Of a DNA stretch of 64,000 bases, positions 1-9,582 are shown piece after piece (the first letter of the stretch is position 1; each line of letters begins with the position of its first letter). The stretch lies in the NCBI GenBank assembly GCA_905216195.1, contig CAJMSX010000013.1, positions 5,942 through 69,941 on the forward strand, given 5' to 3'. The notes beneath the pieces were generated by a model. That model saw only the letters and a list, made by a program, of their open reading frames with translations, was not told the DNA's origin and made no database searches. Source of the DNA: an uncultured bacterium (GTDB lineage: Bacteria > Bacteroidota > Bacteroidia > Bacteroidales > Marinifilaceae). A program made the translations under genes and the position numbers.

Positions 1-1
1 T

Positions 2-2188
2 GATATTCAGGCGGGTTTTAAAAGCGAGGAGGTGTTAGGAAAGACGGATATCGAGATTTACGGGGAGGAAAGAGGGAAAAAACACCGGGAAGTGGATCGT
101 GCGGTCCTTCAGGACGGAAAACCTTATCGGCGGCAGGAAGTTTTCATAACACCCGACGGGAAAGAACATGCTTCGGTGGTGACGAAAAATGTGATATCCC
201 ATGAGTTTTGTCGCTGGATATTGGTTACCCGTTGGGATGTTACGGACCTGGTGGATGTACAGGAGGCCTGGAAAGATGCCAACCGGCAACTGCATTTGGC
301 TTTCGATGCCGGGGATATCGCTCCCTGGAGCTGGGATATCCTAGCGGATAAAATCCGTATTCATATCGACGATTTTAAACGGATTCACAAAGGTTTCGAT
401 TTTGAGGAGGAATGGATATCCCGGGAAAAGATGCTTTCCTGTGTACATCCGGAAGAGCAAGATGAGATAAAGCGGCTTCTGGAAGATCTGAAAAGCAAAC
501 GGTCCGCCAAAGTCTATTTCGAGGTCCGGTTCGGCCAGGACGGGAAATTTGCGGATTATTATGAAGTGCATGGGGCGATAGAATCCTTGAATCTGCAGGG
601 AGAGGTGATACGGGTGATCGGAACCATCCGGAGGATTACCGAAAATAAAGAGGCGGAGATCGCTTTGAGACAGGCAAAAAAAGAGATTGAACGCATCAAC
701 GAGTTAAACCAGTTGATATTGAATAATTCCAACCTGGGATTCATTTTTCTGGATACCCATTTTCGGGTGCAGTGGGAGAATCGGAACGCTTTAATTCATT
801 ATCCTGTTGTCGGAGGATATAAACCCGGCTATATCTGTTTTAAAACTTTGTACGGAGTGGAGCGGGAAGACCCTTGCGAAAATTGTATTGTGGAAAAGGT
901 CTTACAATCCGGTCAGACGGAAAAGAAAGAGGAACTGTTTCCGAACGGTAGTGTCATGGATGTAACGGCCATACCGGTGAAGAACGAAACGGGAAACTTG
1001 TTGGGGGTGATTCTCAAGATCGAAGATATTACTTTACGAAAACAGGCCGACCGGGAATTGAAGCAAGCTAAGGAAGAGGCGGAAAAGTCCGATAAATTAA
1101 AGTCGGCTTTTCTGGCGAACATGAGTCATGAAATCCGTACGCCCTTGAACGCCATTTTAGGATTCAGCGAATTGCTTACTCTGGTGGAAGACGAGGCTGA
1201 GAAAGAGAAGTATATAGAAGTCATTAAAAATAATAGTGAGTTGTTGTTGCAATTGATTAACGATATTCTGGACCTGTCGAAGATAGAGGCCAATACATTT
1301 GAATTTGTCTATTCGCAGGTAAATATCAATCACTTGCTTCAGGATTTGGAACAGATTTCCAGGCACAAACTGGGGAAAAACAACGGGCTGACGATCCGGT
1401 TTGAACCGGGAAAAGAAAGTTGTACGCTGTATACGGAAAAGAACCGCTTGATGCAGGTAATGTCCAATTTGGTCAATAATGCCATTAAATTTACCGCTGG
1501 AGGAGAAATTGTTTTCGGATACGAAGTCCGGACAGAAGGTGTGTATTTTTATGTAAAAGATACAGGACAGGGAATCCCCTATGAAAAGCAACAGGAAATT
1601 TTCCATCGTTTTGTCAAGTTAGACAGTTTTAAAACGGGAACGGGGCTAGGGCTGGCTATTTGCCGGATGATCATACAGAAACTAGGAGGGGAGATTGGTG
1701 TGCAGTCAGAACCCGGGAAAGGTTCCGATTTTTGGTTTACTTTGCCTTTTATAAATCCTCCGGAAAAAGAAGCGGAAACCGGCTTGCCCTTGGCGGAAAA
1801 AGAGGCCCGGCAAATAGACGATTCTCCGGACCGGAAGGTGACTTTACTGATTGCCGAAGACGTAAAGGATAATTACAAATTATTCCGAATTTTTTTAGAG
1901 AAGAAATACCATCTGATTCATGCCTGGAACGGTAGGGAAGCGATAGAGATGTTTCAGAGTCATCAACCTCAGGGAATATTGATGGATATCAAGATGCCGG
2001 AAGTCGACGGCTATGAAGCTACTGCCGCTATCCGTCAAATGTCCGCCTCCGTTCCTATTATTGCCGTTACGGCCTTTGCGTTCAGTGAAGACAAAAAACG
2101 GATTCTCGAGAGTGGGTTTACGGATTATCTCACCAAACCGTTTACTCCCGCTTCTTTACTGCAGGCCCTGAAAAAAGCCGGACTTTGA
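2..2188 (+). CDS. PAS hybrid sensor histidine kinase, 5' truncated by window
   Basis: The frame is open to the first base of the window, so the true start lies upstream. The GTG at 32 sits inside a PAS domain and is only the first possible internal start. Counting from it, there are about three PAS-like segments (to about 100, 90-210, 230-345), a HisKA domain with the H-box MSHEIRTPLNAILGF (His366), an HATPase (about 465-580, DTGQGIPYEK and TGLGLAI), and a C-terminal receiver (about 602-715) with phosphoacceptor Asp652 in LMDIKMPEVDGYE. There is no DNA-binding domain, so output must go through a partner, by phosphotransfer or protein contact. The visible part has no membrane segment. The next gene is a close paralogue in its kinase core, and the two may form one signalling module. 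Family assignment is certain; the signal is unknown. Confidence 0.9.
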   Translation, partial: DIQAGFKSEEVLGKTDIEIYGEERGKKHREVDRAVLQDGKPYRRQEVFITPDGKEHASVVTKNVISHEFCRWILVTRWDVTDLVDVQEAWKDANRQLHLAFDAGDIAPWSWDILADKIRIHIDDFKRIHKGFDFEEEWISREKMLSCVHPEEQDEIKRLLEDLKSKRSAKVYFEVRFGQDGKFADYYEVHGAIESLNLQGEVIRVIGTIRRITENKEAEIALRQAKKEIERINELNQLILNNSNLGFIFLDTHFRVQWENRNALIHYPVVGGYKPGYICFKTLYGVEREDPCENCIVEKVLQSGQTEKKEELFPNGSVMDVTAIPVKNETGNLLGVILKIEDITLRKQADRELKQAKEEAEKSDKLKSAFLANMSHEIRTPLNAILGFSELLTLVEDEAEKEKYIEVIKNNSELLLQLINDILDLSKIEANTFEFVYSQVNINHLLQDLEQISRHKLGKNNGLTIRFEPGKESCTLYTEKNRLMQVMSNLVNNAIKFTAGGEIVFGYEVRTEGVYFYVKDTGQGIPYEKQQEIFHRFVKLDSFKTGTGLGLAICRMIIQKLGGEIGVQSEPGKGSDFWFTLPFINPPEKEAETGLPLAEKEARQIDDSPDRKVTLLIAEDVKDNYKLFRIFLEKKYHLIHAWNGREAIEMFQSHQPQGILMDIKMPEVDGYEATAAIRQMSASVPIIAVTAFAFSEDKKRILESGFTDYLTKPFTPASLLQALKKAGL

Positions 2189-2260
2189 GAAAAACGGATC
2201 TTTTTTCTAGCGAATATCCTAAATTTCTTTACAAAAATGTGAAATTGTATATAATATATG

Positions 2261-2268
2261 TATCTTTG
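2261..2268 (+). promoter_or_regulatory. Bacteroidota -7 promoter element
   Basis: TATCTTTG matches the TAnnTTTG -7 consensus of the primary sigma factor of Bacteroidota, 54 nt before the ATG of the second kinase. The region 19-21 nt upstream has no good TTTG, so only half the promoter is supported. Confidence 0.4.
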
Positions 2269-2322
2269 TTCAATTGTGTAAATTTTTTGAAAAAGTTCAA
2301 TTGCAACTGAGATTCATTGGAA

Positions 2323-5300
2323 ATGAGTAAAAGATATTGTCGGTTTGCCCTATTTTTCCTGTGGGGTATGTGGATGAGTTTAGAGGCGGCCGGATTTAAA
2401 TACAGGAATGATAATGTTTTGATTATCAATTCATATTCTCCTTTAAAAGAAACAGGTAATCACTTGGTGGCTTCTTTCTTAAGAGAGTTGGGAAACCGTA
2501 TGGATGTTCATGTAGCGGTAGAGTATATGGATAGCGAATCCGTCCCCTCTTTTCGGGAATGGACACTTTGGTTACGTTCTTTATTCGGTGTCTACGGTAA
2601 ACCGCGGGCCGTCGTCATTATCGGAGAAGAAGCCTGGGCTGCTTACCGGAGATGTTGCCGGAAAGATTGGAAAAATATACCGGTCGTTTTAGGCTGTGTC
2701 AAAACGAGTTTCGTCAATTACGAGCAAGGAGAGAATACCCGCCTGAAATCTCTTGAAGAACTTATTCCCATTAGTCAAAGTGTCGGAGATTTTAAAGTCA
2801 CCGGTTATTACCTGGCCGATTATCTGGAAGAAAATTTAGAATGGATTCGGAAATTGCAACCGGAGGTGAGAAATATTATTGTATGTTACGATGACCGTTA
2901 CCACCATGGTTTTGTGGAGTCGTATTTGAAAAAGTATTTTCAGCAAAATCATCATCTGAAACTGCACTACATTCCCGGCAGCCGTTACACTACTGCCGAT
3001 TTAGTGGATACGATCACCCGGGCCGATAAAAGTTATGCCATTTTAACTATGGGTTGGTATACCGATGTAAATCGATACCGCCACGCTTATTCTATGTTAC
3101 ATAATGAATTGTTGCGGTATCCCGATAGGTTTTTGTATCAGATTATGGATCAGGATTTCTCTAATGAGACCTACCTGGGGGGATATTTTGTTTCGGGGGA
3201 GGAGCTCGGAAAGGACCTTGCCGGTCTGACGTACCGGGTGCTGACTCAAAGTATAGAAAAATTGCCGGCTTTTTCCGTTACGCCTTCTCTTCCCCGTTTG
3301 CATCTGAATTATAAAACCTTTACGCGGGCGGGACTGGATGCTTCCCGTCTACCGGAAGAGGTAGTATGGCACAATACGGACCCGACTTTATTCGAACGCT
3401 ATCCTGTGGAAATTACCTTTGCCGGTATGCTTTCCTTGTTTATAGGTTCGGTTTTACTTGCCATTTATTTTTATCGCAGGCGTAAGGTACAGGATTACAA
3501 GGAGGCGAACAGCCGGATGAAATATCTGCTGGAATCGATGCCCGATATGGCGATCGTTTTTGACCACGATCGGCGGATCAGCGAAATTATCCATCCTTTG
3601 GAAGAGGTGTTGTTGTTTATCCGCCCCGAAGAAATTATAGGAAAAAATCTGGTTGAAATCGGAAAGGTGCATCCGGTATTTCAGCAAGCCTGTGGTAGGA
3701 TCGGAGAACAAGTGGCGAAAACTATGGAAACAGGTCGTTCGTCTGTTTTCAGTTATGAAGTCCGGCATGAAAAAAAGCGTTTTTACGCAGAGGCGAAAAC
3801 GATTGCTTTCGACAATGACAAAGTGATTTGTTTTACCCGGGACGCCACTCCCCGCATTACGGCAGAAAAGGAAGTGATCAAATGGAAAAATTTTCTGCAA
3901 TCCATCATCGAAAATTTACCCATCGGAGTGTTCGTGAAAGATGTTTCCAATCAATTCCGGTATATTTACTACAATGCGAAAGCTGCAGAGTTTTACGGAG
4001 GAGAAACCGGATTTTTGTTAGGTAAAAACGATTTTGAAGCGGGAGATCCTCGGGCAGCTGCTTATCGTCGGGAAGACGAGGCCGTTTTGCAGAGCGACAA
4101 GCCTCTTGCCTTTGAACGCACGATTCGGGATGAAGGACAGGGAATGGTCCGCACCGGAATAATAACCAAGACCCGGGTGCAGAGTAACGACGGATTAGGG
4201 TATGTCGTCACGGCTTTGGTGGATACGACCGATATCCGTAAAAAAGAAATCGAACTGGAAAATATCCGGAACGAGCTTTCCATCGCTCTGGCTGCCGGTT
4301 CTTTGTCCGTCTGGCTGTATGACGTAGAAAAACGTTTTTTTACTTCTTTGTACCGGGATACGGTGGCGGAAAAAGGATTGTCTTATGAAACCGGTTACCG
4401 GATCTGTCACCCGGATTACCGGGAAAAATACGAGCGGTTGATGGAAGACTTGACGAGCGGGAAATGTGAAAAAAAGAAAGAAATATTGTGTTTTTTAAAA
4501 CGGGGGAAGTATGCTTTTTTTGAAACGCATGCGGCAGGCATACGCTCGCCGAAAACCGGGGAGATCGTACAGATAGTGGGAACCGAAAAAGACATTACCG
4601 AAGAACTGGCAAAACAGCGGGAATTTCAGGAAAGCAAATTTAAAACCGAATTGGTTATAAAATCCAATGGAATTATTCAATGGGATTACGACGTCACCCG
4701 CTGTGTATTTTCTTCCCCGAACGAAGATTCTTTTCTGCATCGGGAGATGAGCCGGAAGGATTTTATAGCTTTAGTTCATCCCGATGATGTAGCTTACCTG
4801 CAGGAAGCGATGCGGGAAATCGCAGAAAGGAATTCGGGAGCTTTGAATATTCAATTGCGGGTAAGGAGGCCCGGAACCGACGAGTATCGTTGGGCCGACG
4901 TTCATGCCGTAGCCTTTAAGTGGGATGCCAAAGGACAGGTGGTGCAGATTACTGGGCTGAGAAGAGATATCACCGAGTGGAAAATGATTATGGAGGAGTT
5001 GGTCTTGCTGAGGGATAAGGCGGAAGAGTCGAATCGTCTGAAAACAGCTTTTCTGGCCAATATGAGTCACGAGATTCGCACTCCCCTCAATGCTATTGTG
5101 GGTTTTTCCAATCTCATCGCTCATTCCGGGGATCCGGAAGAAAAAAAGGAGTTCTGTCAGATTATAGAGACCAATAACGAGTTGTTACTGAGATTGATCA
5201 GCGATATTCTGGATTTGTCGAAGATAGAAGCCGGACAATTGGAGTTTGTCTATTCGCAGATTGATGTCTTTGCCCTTTTTTCTACTTTGGAACAAATTTA

Positions 5301-5715
5301 CCAACTGAGGCTGCCAAAGGGGGTTCGTTTGATTTGTGAGCTTCCCGAATACAATTGCCGGATTTACTCCGAGAAAAACCGCTTGACACAGGTGATCTCC
5401 AATTTCTTGAGTAATGCCTGTAAATTTACCTCTGAAGGAAGTATCCGGATGGGTTTTCAGTATCTGGAAAAGGGGTTGCGGTTTTATGTGACGGATACCG
5501 GCAAGGGTATTGCTCCGGAAAATCTTCCGCATGTTTTCGAGCGATTTACCAAATTCGATTCTTTTGTACAAGGAACCGGTTTGGGATTATCCATCTGTCA
5601 GATGATCATAAACCGGTTAAAAGGTGAAATCGGGGTGGATTCCGAACTGGGAAAAGGAAGCACGTTCTGGTTCAGCATACCCTGTAAGGCGGAAATAACC
5701 GATAAAAGGGAATAG
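2323..5715 (+). CDS. Membrane PAS sensor histidine kinase with periplasmic ABC-substrate-binding-like sensor
   Basis: I prefer the ATG at 2323 over the upstream TTG at 2317, because it opens directly onto a signal peptide (MSKRYCRFALFFLWG). Residues about 27-360 resemble the ABC_sub_bind type periplasmic ligand domain (VLIINSYSPLKETGNH). A membrane helix follows at about 364-384, then several PAS segments (about 395-895), HisKA with MSHEIRTPLNAIVGF (His916 from this start) and HATPase (DTGKGIAPENL, GTGLGLSICQM). The protein has no receiver domain, unlike its upstream neighbour, so its phosphoryl group must go to another protein. The upstream kinase's receiver is an obvious candidate, but that is inference. 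The kinase cores of the two share long runs such as ILDLSKIEA, suggesting tandem duplication. The ligand is unknown. Confidence 0.88.
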   Translation: MSKRYCRFALFFLWGMWMSLEAAGFKYRNDNVLIINSYSPLKETGNHLVASFLRELGNRMDVHVAVEYMDSESVPSFREWTLWLRSLFGVYGKPRAVVIIGEEAWAAYRRCCRKDWKNIPVVLGCVKTSFVNYEQGENTRLKSLEELIPISQSVGDFKVTGYYLADYLEENLEWIRKLQPEVRNIIVCYDDRYHHGFVESYLKKYFQQNHHLKLHYIPGSRYTTADLVDTITRADKSYAILTMGWYTDVNRYRHAYSMLHNELLRYPDRFLYQIMDQDFSNETYLGGYFVSGEELGKDLAGLTYRVLTQSIEKLPAFSVTPSLPRLHLNYKTFTRAGLDASRLPEEVVWHNTDPTLFERYPVEITFAGMLSLFIGSVLLAIYFYRRRKVQDYKEANSRMKYLLESMPDMAIVFDHDRRISEIIHPLEEVLLFIRPEEIIGKNLVEIGKVHPVFQQACGRIGEQVAKTMETGRSSVFSYEVRHEKKRFYAEAKTIAFDNDKVICFTRDATPRITAEKEVIKWKNFLQSIIENLPIGVFVKDVSNQFRYIYYNAKAAEFYGGETGFLLGKNDFEAGDPRAAAYRREDEAVLQSDKPLAFERTIRDEGQGMVRTGIITKTRVQSNDGLGYVVTALVDTTDIRKKEIELENIRNELSIALAAGSLSVWLYDVEKRFFTSLYRDTVAEKGLSYETGYRICHPDYREKYERLMEDLTSGKCEKKKEILCFLKRGKYAFFETHAAGIRSPKTGEIVQIVGTEKDITEELAKQREFQESKFKTELVIKSNGIIQWDYDVTRCVFSSPNEDSFLHREMSRKDFIALVHPDDVAYLQEAMREIAERNSGALNIQLRVRRPGTDEYRWADVHAVAFKWDAKGQVVQITGLRRDITEWKMIMEELVLLRDKAEESNRLKTAFLANMSHEIRTPLNAIVGFSNLIAHSGDPEEKKEFCQIIETNNELLLRLISDILDLSKIEAGQLEFVYSQIDVFALFSTLEQIYQLRLPKGVRLICELPEYNCRIYSEKNRLTQVISNFLSNACKFTSEGSIRMGFQYLEKGLRFYVTDTGKGIAPENLPHVFERFTKFDSFVQGTGLGLSICQMIINRLKGEIGVDSELGKGSTFWFSIPCKAEITDKRE

Positions 5716-5812
5716 TTGAGGAAGAGGAAGAAACCAGGAAAATCCCCAAAGTGGGGAATCCTATCGGTGCCTACCTTGTACACACACTCTCGTGAAATAG
5801 ATAAGCAGACAG

Positions 5813-5851
5813 TAAAAAATAAGAGGTTATGATTTCGTACATAACCTCTTG
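5813..5851 (-). terminator. Intrinsic terminator after tRNA-Lys
   Basis: An 11-bp perfect inverted repeat (aagaggttatg / cataacctctt) lies at 5821-5850. Read on the minus strand it is followed by ATTTTTTAC, a U-tract. It sits just downstream of the minus-strand tRNA-Lys. Confidence 0.75.
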
Positions 5852-5863
5852 ATTTTCAAAGAG

Positions 5864-5936
5864 TGACCCCGGTGGGACTCGAACCCACGGCCCATTGATT
5901 AAGAGTCAATTGCTCTACCAGCTGAGCTACGGAGTC
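5864..5936 (-). tRNA. tRNA-Lys(CTT)
   Basis: On the minus strand this 73-nt sequence folds as a standard cloverleaf. The acceptor is GACTCCG with CGGGGTC, the D arm is GCTC/GAGC, and the anticodon stem ATTGA/TCAAT carries the loop CTCTTAA, giving anticodon CTT for Lys. The variable loop is five bases and the T arm is GTGGG-TTCGAGT-CCCAC. The discriminator base is A, and CCA is not encoded. A terminator lies just downstream. Confidence 0.96.
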
Positions 5937-5976
5937 ATCGTTTGAGTGCGTTGGCCATGCCGGCCTTTTGCGGGTG

Positions 5977-6008
5977 CAAATATGCAATTATATTTTCAAT
6001 TCTGCAAG
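5977..6008 (-). promoter_or_regulatory. Candidate promoter of tRNA-Lys
   Basis: Read on the minus strand this is CTTG, 20 nt, CATATTTG: three of four -33 bases and all but the first base of the TAnnTTTG -7 box, at normal spacing. It would start transcription about 35 nt before the tRNA. Confidence 0.5.
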
Positions 6009-6019
6009 AAATAATTCCC

Positions 6020-6739
6020 TTAATCCTCTTTGATGTTGTGATAAACGTTGCTTACGTCCTCGTCTTCTTCCAGTTTATCCAGGATCTTATCTACTTCGGC
6101 CCGTTGTTCGGGGGTCAGCTCTTTTGTATCTAGGGGAATGCGGGTAAATTCTCCGCTTACGATGTCGTATTTGTTTTCTTCCAGGTATTTCTGGATATTC
6201 CCGTAAGCGTCGAATGCTCCGTAAATGTTGATTTTGTTCTCTTCATCTTCGAAGATTTCGTCAGCCCCGTAATCGATCATTTCCAGTTCGAATTCTTCGA
6301 TATCGAAATTTTCCGGTTTATTGATTTTAAAGACGCATTTCCGGTCGAATAAGAAATCCAAAGATCCTGTCGTTCCCAGGGAACCTCCGAATTTAGTGAA
6401 AGCGTGGCGTACATTAGCTACGGTACGGGTATGATTATCCGTCGCAGCTTCTACTACAATAGCGATTCCGTAAGGAGCATACCCTTCGTACACCACCTCT
6501 TTGTAATCGGAAGTATCTTTGGAAACGGCCCGTTTAATGGCGCGTTCCACATTTTCCTTGGGCATGTTTTCGGCTTTCGCATTCTGTATAAGGATGCGCA
6601 GACGGGTATTGTTAGCGGGGTCGGGTCCGCCGGCTTTGACAGCTATATCGATTTCTTTTCCAATTCTGGTGAATGTACGGGCCATATTGCCCCATCTTTT
6701 CAGTTTTCGTGCTTTGCGGTATTCGAACGCTCTTCCCAT
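6020..6739 (-). CDS. yebC: YebC/PmpR family protein
   Basis: The 239-residue protein has the full length and signature of the YebC/PmpR/TACO1 family: an N-terminal MARTFTRIGKEI-like helix region, NTRLRILIQNAKAENMPKEN, the YEGYAPYGIAIVVEA strand, and the acidic C-terminal half. Members have been described as DNA-binding regulators and, more recently, as ribosome-associated factors that relieve stalling at proline stretches. Which role applies here cannot be told from sequence. The gene is monocistronic. A TAACTTTG -7 element reads toward it from 6781 to 6774 on the minus strand, with a weak -33. Unrelated to the adjacent glycan genes. Confidence 0.93.
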   Translation of the reverse strand: MGRAFEYRKARKLKRWGNMARTFTRIGKEIDIAVKAGGPDPANNTRLRILIQNAKAENMPKENVERAIKRAVSKDTSDYKEVVYEGYAPYGIAIVVEAATDNHTRTVANVRHAFTKFGGSLGTTGSLDFLFDRKCVFKINKPENFDIEEFELEMIDYGADEIFEDEENKINIYGAFDAYGNIQKYLEENKYDIVSGEFTRIPLDTKELTPEQRAEVDKILDKLEEDEDVSNVYHNIKED

Positions 6740-6773
6740 ATTGTATTTTTTATGTCGTTAAAATATTGAGGCG

Positions 6774-6781
6774 CAAAGTTA
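6774..6781 (-). promoter_or_regulatory. -7 element upstream of yebC
   Basis: On the minus strand the sequence is TAACTTTG, matching TAnnTTTG, 35 nt upstream of the yebC start codon. The expected -33 position holds only a T-rich stretch. Confidence 0.45.
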
Positions 6782-6832
6782 TATATTTTAAAATAAAAAA
6801 TAAAAGGTAAGGAAGAAAAAGCGAACCGAAAA

Positions 6833-6870
6833 GAGCGTTTTTCGGGAATATACCCAAAAAACGCTCGGGG
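6833..6870 (-). terminator. Intrinsic terminator of susCDE locus 1
   Basis: The arms GAGCGTTTTT and AAAAACGCTC, extended across one mismatch by GGG/CCC (6833-6846 with 6853-6866), enclose a 6-nt loop. On the minus strand the stem is followed by TTTT. It lies 22 nt past the SusE stop codon and so closes the locus 1 operon. Confidence 0.75.
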
Positions 6871-6888
6871 ATCGGAGATGGGAAAAGG

Positions 6889-7902
6889 TTAGTTTTTTAA
6901 AGAGAAGGTATATGGATATTTTTTCAAGTCCAGGGTAAGGGTATAGGTACCGCTCTGAGGAATGAGGATTTCGGTACCGTCGTCGGTAAGTTGATGGCCG
7001 AAATAGATTCCAAGTACCCGGTTGCCTGCTCCTTTTTCTTTGAAAACCAAGCCTCCGGCATTGAAATGAGCGGTAATTTCCAGGGTCCGGTCGTTTTCAT
7101 TATAGGTCAAGGGTTGCGAATTTCCGGGAACGGCGCTTCCTTCTACCTGCCAGCTAACGGGGATAAGGGTGTAGGTAAGTTGCCGGATATTGGCGACCAC
7201 TTTGTAATAGCCGGCTTGGTTTACCCGGATATTTCCCGCTTTTTCCTGAAGTTTCCCGTTTCCTCCTTCTCCCCAGTTGAGGGGATCCCAGGCCGGTTGT
7301 CCGGTGAATTTGAATTCCGTATTGGCCGGAAAATAGAAATAACCTTCGTATATTTCATCGGCTTTGGGAGAAGTGACGATCGTAGCGGAGTCGCCTGGAT
7401 TCCATCCCTGATAACTGCCGGGCACAAATAAAATGGGGTAGACTACCGCTACGTTATAGGCGGTTACGGTGATGGTAACCGGCTCGGAATAAAGAGTTTC
7501 GATATGAGTGTTGATGTTGGCGCTTACCCTTAATTCGACCGGAGTCGGGGTTTCCGGCACCAGACCGGCGATGAGGACGCTGTTGTTGAGAGTGGCGTAA
7601 TCGATCTCTGCCCGGGATTCTTTGGTTTCTGCAATTTTTACTGCCGATTCGAAATAGGTTCCTGCTTTAGCAATTTGTACCGTATAGGTGAGGGCTGCAG
7701 GGAATCCGAACCGGGCGCTGTCCCAGCTTACGGTCAACAGGTCGGCAGCGGTAGCTTCGGTCAGCAACACCCGGCTGCCCGAGGCGGGGCTTTCTATCTC
7801 CGGAGCCGCAAAGTCTCCGGCGAAATATTTTTTGTTATCTGTTTCGCAGGCGTAGAGGGCGAAAAACAGGAAAGTAATGAATATCGGATATTTTAGTTTC
7901 AT
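6889..7902 (-). CDS. SusE-like starch-binding outer-membrane lipoprotein (locus 1)
   Basis: The 337-residue protein has a lipoprotein signal peptide ending in ALYAC (Cys19). Next comes a SusE-type N-terminal domain (about 30-150, an Ig-like fold with VSWDSARFGFPAALTYTVQI). Two C-terminal starch-binding-type modules follow, the first with the family hallmark FVPGSYQGWNP and FKFTGQPAWDPLNWG. SusE proteins are surface lipoproteins that hold starch next to SusC/SusD. It is last in the minus-strand unit after SusC and SusD, 38 nt downstream of susD, and a terminator follows. It resembles the SusE of locus 2 but is more divergent in the second module. Binding to an alpha-glucan is inferred from the family and the GH13 neighbours. 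Confidence 0.85.
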   Translation of the reverse strand: MKLKYPIFITFLFFALYACETDNKKYFAGDFAAPEIESPASGSRVLLTEATAADLLTVSWDSARFGFPAALTYTVQIAKAGTYFESAVKIAETKESRAEIDYATLNNSVLIAGLVPETPTPVELRVSANINTHIETLYSEPVTITVTAYNVAVVYPILFVPGSYQGWNPGDSATIVTSPKADEIYEGYFYFPANTEFKFTGQPAWDPLNWGEGGNGKLQEKAGNIRVNQAGYYKVVANIRQLTYTLIPVSWQVEGSAVPGNSQPLTYNENDRTLEITAHFNAGGLVFKEKGAGNRVLGIYFGHQLTDDGTEILIPQSGTYTLTLDLKKYPYTFSLKN

Positions 7903-7940
7903 AATTTATTTTTTTATTTTCTTTTTCCAGGGATGAGAAA

Positions 7941-9536
7941 TCAATATCCCTGATTTTGTTTCAAATTCGGATTTGCTCCCAGATCGGAAGAAGGAAGAGG
8001 AAACAGGTCGTAGATAGGGCTGATGCTGCGTCCTTCTTTGGTGCCTCCTTTCCAGGGCCAGGTATAAGAAGTTTCGCTAAATCTTTTGTAACGGATCAGG
8101 TCCGTCCGTCTGTAGCCTTCCCAGTAAAGTTCCCGGGCTCTTTCTTCGAGAATAAAATCGAGGGTCAGGTCGGAAGCGGAGATTTTTCCCGATTCGTTTC
8201 CGTATGCTCTGCGACGCAGATCGTTTATATATCCGAGGGCTATCGTCAGGCTACCGCCTGTTCCTCCTCTCAATAAGGCTTCCGCATACATCAGGTAGAT
8301 GTCCGCCAGGCGGAATAAGGGGAAGTCCGTATCGACAAAATTCAGATTAGAACCGGTTTGTCCATTGGATGTCATATTGGTGAATTTGGTAACGATGACT
8401 CCTTGTTTAAAATCAGACTGCAGGTTAACCTCGATGCTGGTTTGTCCTTTGGTATAAAAGCAGGCCCGTTGATCGCCGGGATCGAATTTGGCCATGAATT
8501 CTGCTGTAGCCCGGTTGCCGGCCCATCCTCCGCTGACGCCGTAATCCTGGGGAACAATACTGTCTCCTCCCAGGGAAGCCATGATGAGGAAAGTCGTTCC
8601 CCCGTAAGTTTGGGTATGTTGGCCGTCGAATGCGATCGGAAAAATAATACCCCGGGCGGTATGGTTATCGGCCATAAACAGGTGGCGGTAATTGTCATCC
8701 AGCTGATAATGGGGGATGATTTTATTGCAGTAGGTAATGGCTTCCGAATACCGGGCTGTTCCGGTATATATTTCGGCGTTCAGGTACATTTTGGCCAGAA
8801 TGGTCCAGGCTGCGGCCTGATCTGCGCGGGCATATTCGTTGGTTCGGGGTTCTTTCAACAGGGGGGCGAGGTCTTTCAATTCTTTTTCCAGCCAGAGGAA
8901 GAGATCGGCCCGTGCGATTTGTTGGGGATTGTAGGTCCCTACTCCTTTTTGCTCGTCTACGAAAGGTACGTTTCCGTATAAATCCAGGGCATAGTAATAA
9001 GAAAGGGCCCGAAGCAGGCGGGCTTCTGCCCGGTAATAACCGATTTGTTGGCGGAGTTCTTCGCTTACTCCACGGCTGTTCAGTTTGTTATCCGTGGTTT
9101 CCCGCAAAAATTCATTGGCAATGGAGATGACATAAAAGATGCGTTCATAGGTAATGGTGATATAATCGTTGGCGGCCGACCAATGTTGGTTGTGCAGGTC
9201 GGGTAATCCGGCATTTCCCCAGGCACAGATGGCCTCGTCGGTCGTCAATTCCTGGAGGTTCCACAGTTGGCGCAAGTAGTTGGACGTTCCTTCGTCGTTG
9301 GTCGCGAGGTCCGGATTTCCGTCGGGACCGATTTGTCCGCTGAGGGCGAAAACGGCATAAATTTTAGCCAGGGTTTGCCGGTAAGCGGCCGGATCTTTGT
9401 ATACATCCGAACCGGTGATGATATTTTTGTCTATGGGTTTGGTGTTCAGGTCGCCGACGCAGGAAGTGGCTCCGACGGCCAGTAACAGCCAGAGGAAGCA
9501 GGTCGGGAATTTGAAGTGCGGTATGTATGTTTTCAT
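7941..9536 (-). CDS. SusD/RagB family nutrient-binding lipoprotein (locus 1)
   Basis: The 531-residue protein has a lipobox GATSC near residue 26. It has the SusD helical (TPR-like) architecture, with the typical C-terminal segment in which a RARELYWEGYRRTDLIRY motif is followed by a final NPNLKQNQGY. SusD lipoproteins cap the SusC barrel and bind the incoming oligosaccharide. The gene sits between susC (46-nt gap) and susE, as one transcription unit. Closest in pattern within the window is the SusD of locus 2, which shares the same C-terminal ending (NPELKQNPGY). An alpha-glucan ligand is inferred from context. Confidence 0.93.
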   Translation of the reverse strand: MKTYIPHFKFPTCFLWLLLAVGATSCVGDLNTKPIDKNIITGSDVYKDPAAYRQTLAKIYAVFALSGQIGPDGNPDLATNDEGTSNYLRQLWNLQELTTDEAICAWGNAGLPDLHNQHWSAANDYITITYERIFYVISIANEFLRETTDNKLNSRGVSEELRQQIGYYRAEARLLRALSYYYALDLYGNVPFVDEQKGVGTYNPQQIARADLFLWLEKELKDLAPLLKEPRTNEYARADQAAAWTILAKMYLNAEIYTGTARYSEAITYCNKIIPHYQLDDNYRHLFMADNHTARGIIFPIAFDGQHTQTYGGTTFLIMASLGGDSIVPQDYGVSGGWAGNRATAEFMAKFDPGDQRACFYTKGQTSIEVNLQSDFKQGVIVTKFTNMTSNGQTGSNLNFVDTDFPLFRLADIYLMYAEALLRGGTGGSLTIALGYINDLRRRAYGNESGKISASDLTLDFILEERARELYWEGYRRTDLIRYKRFSETSYTWPWKGGTKEGRSISPIYDLFPLPSSDLGANPNLKQNQGY

Positions 9537-9582
9537 AGGTTTTAATTTACAGGATTACGGTAAATGTGTTCAGGCGTTAGGC

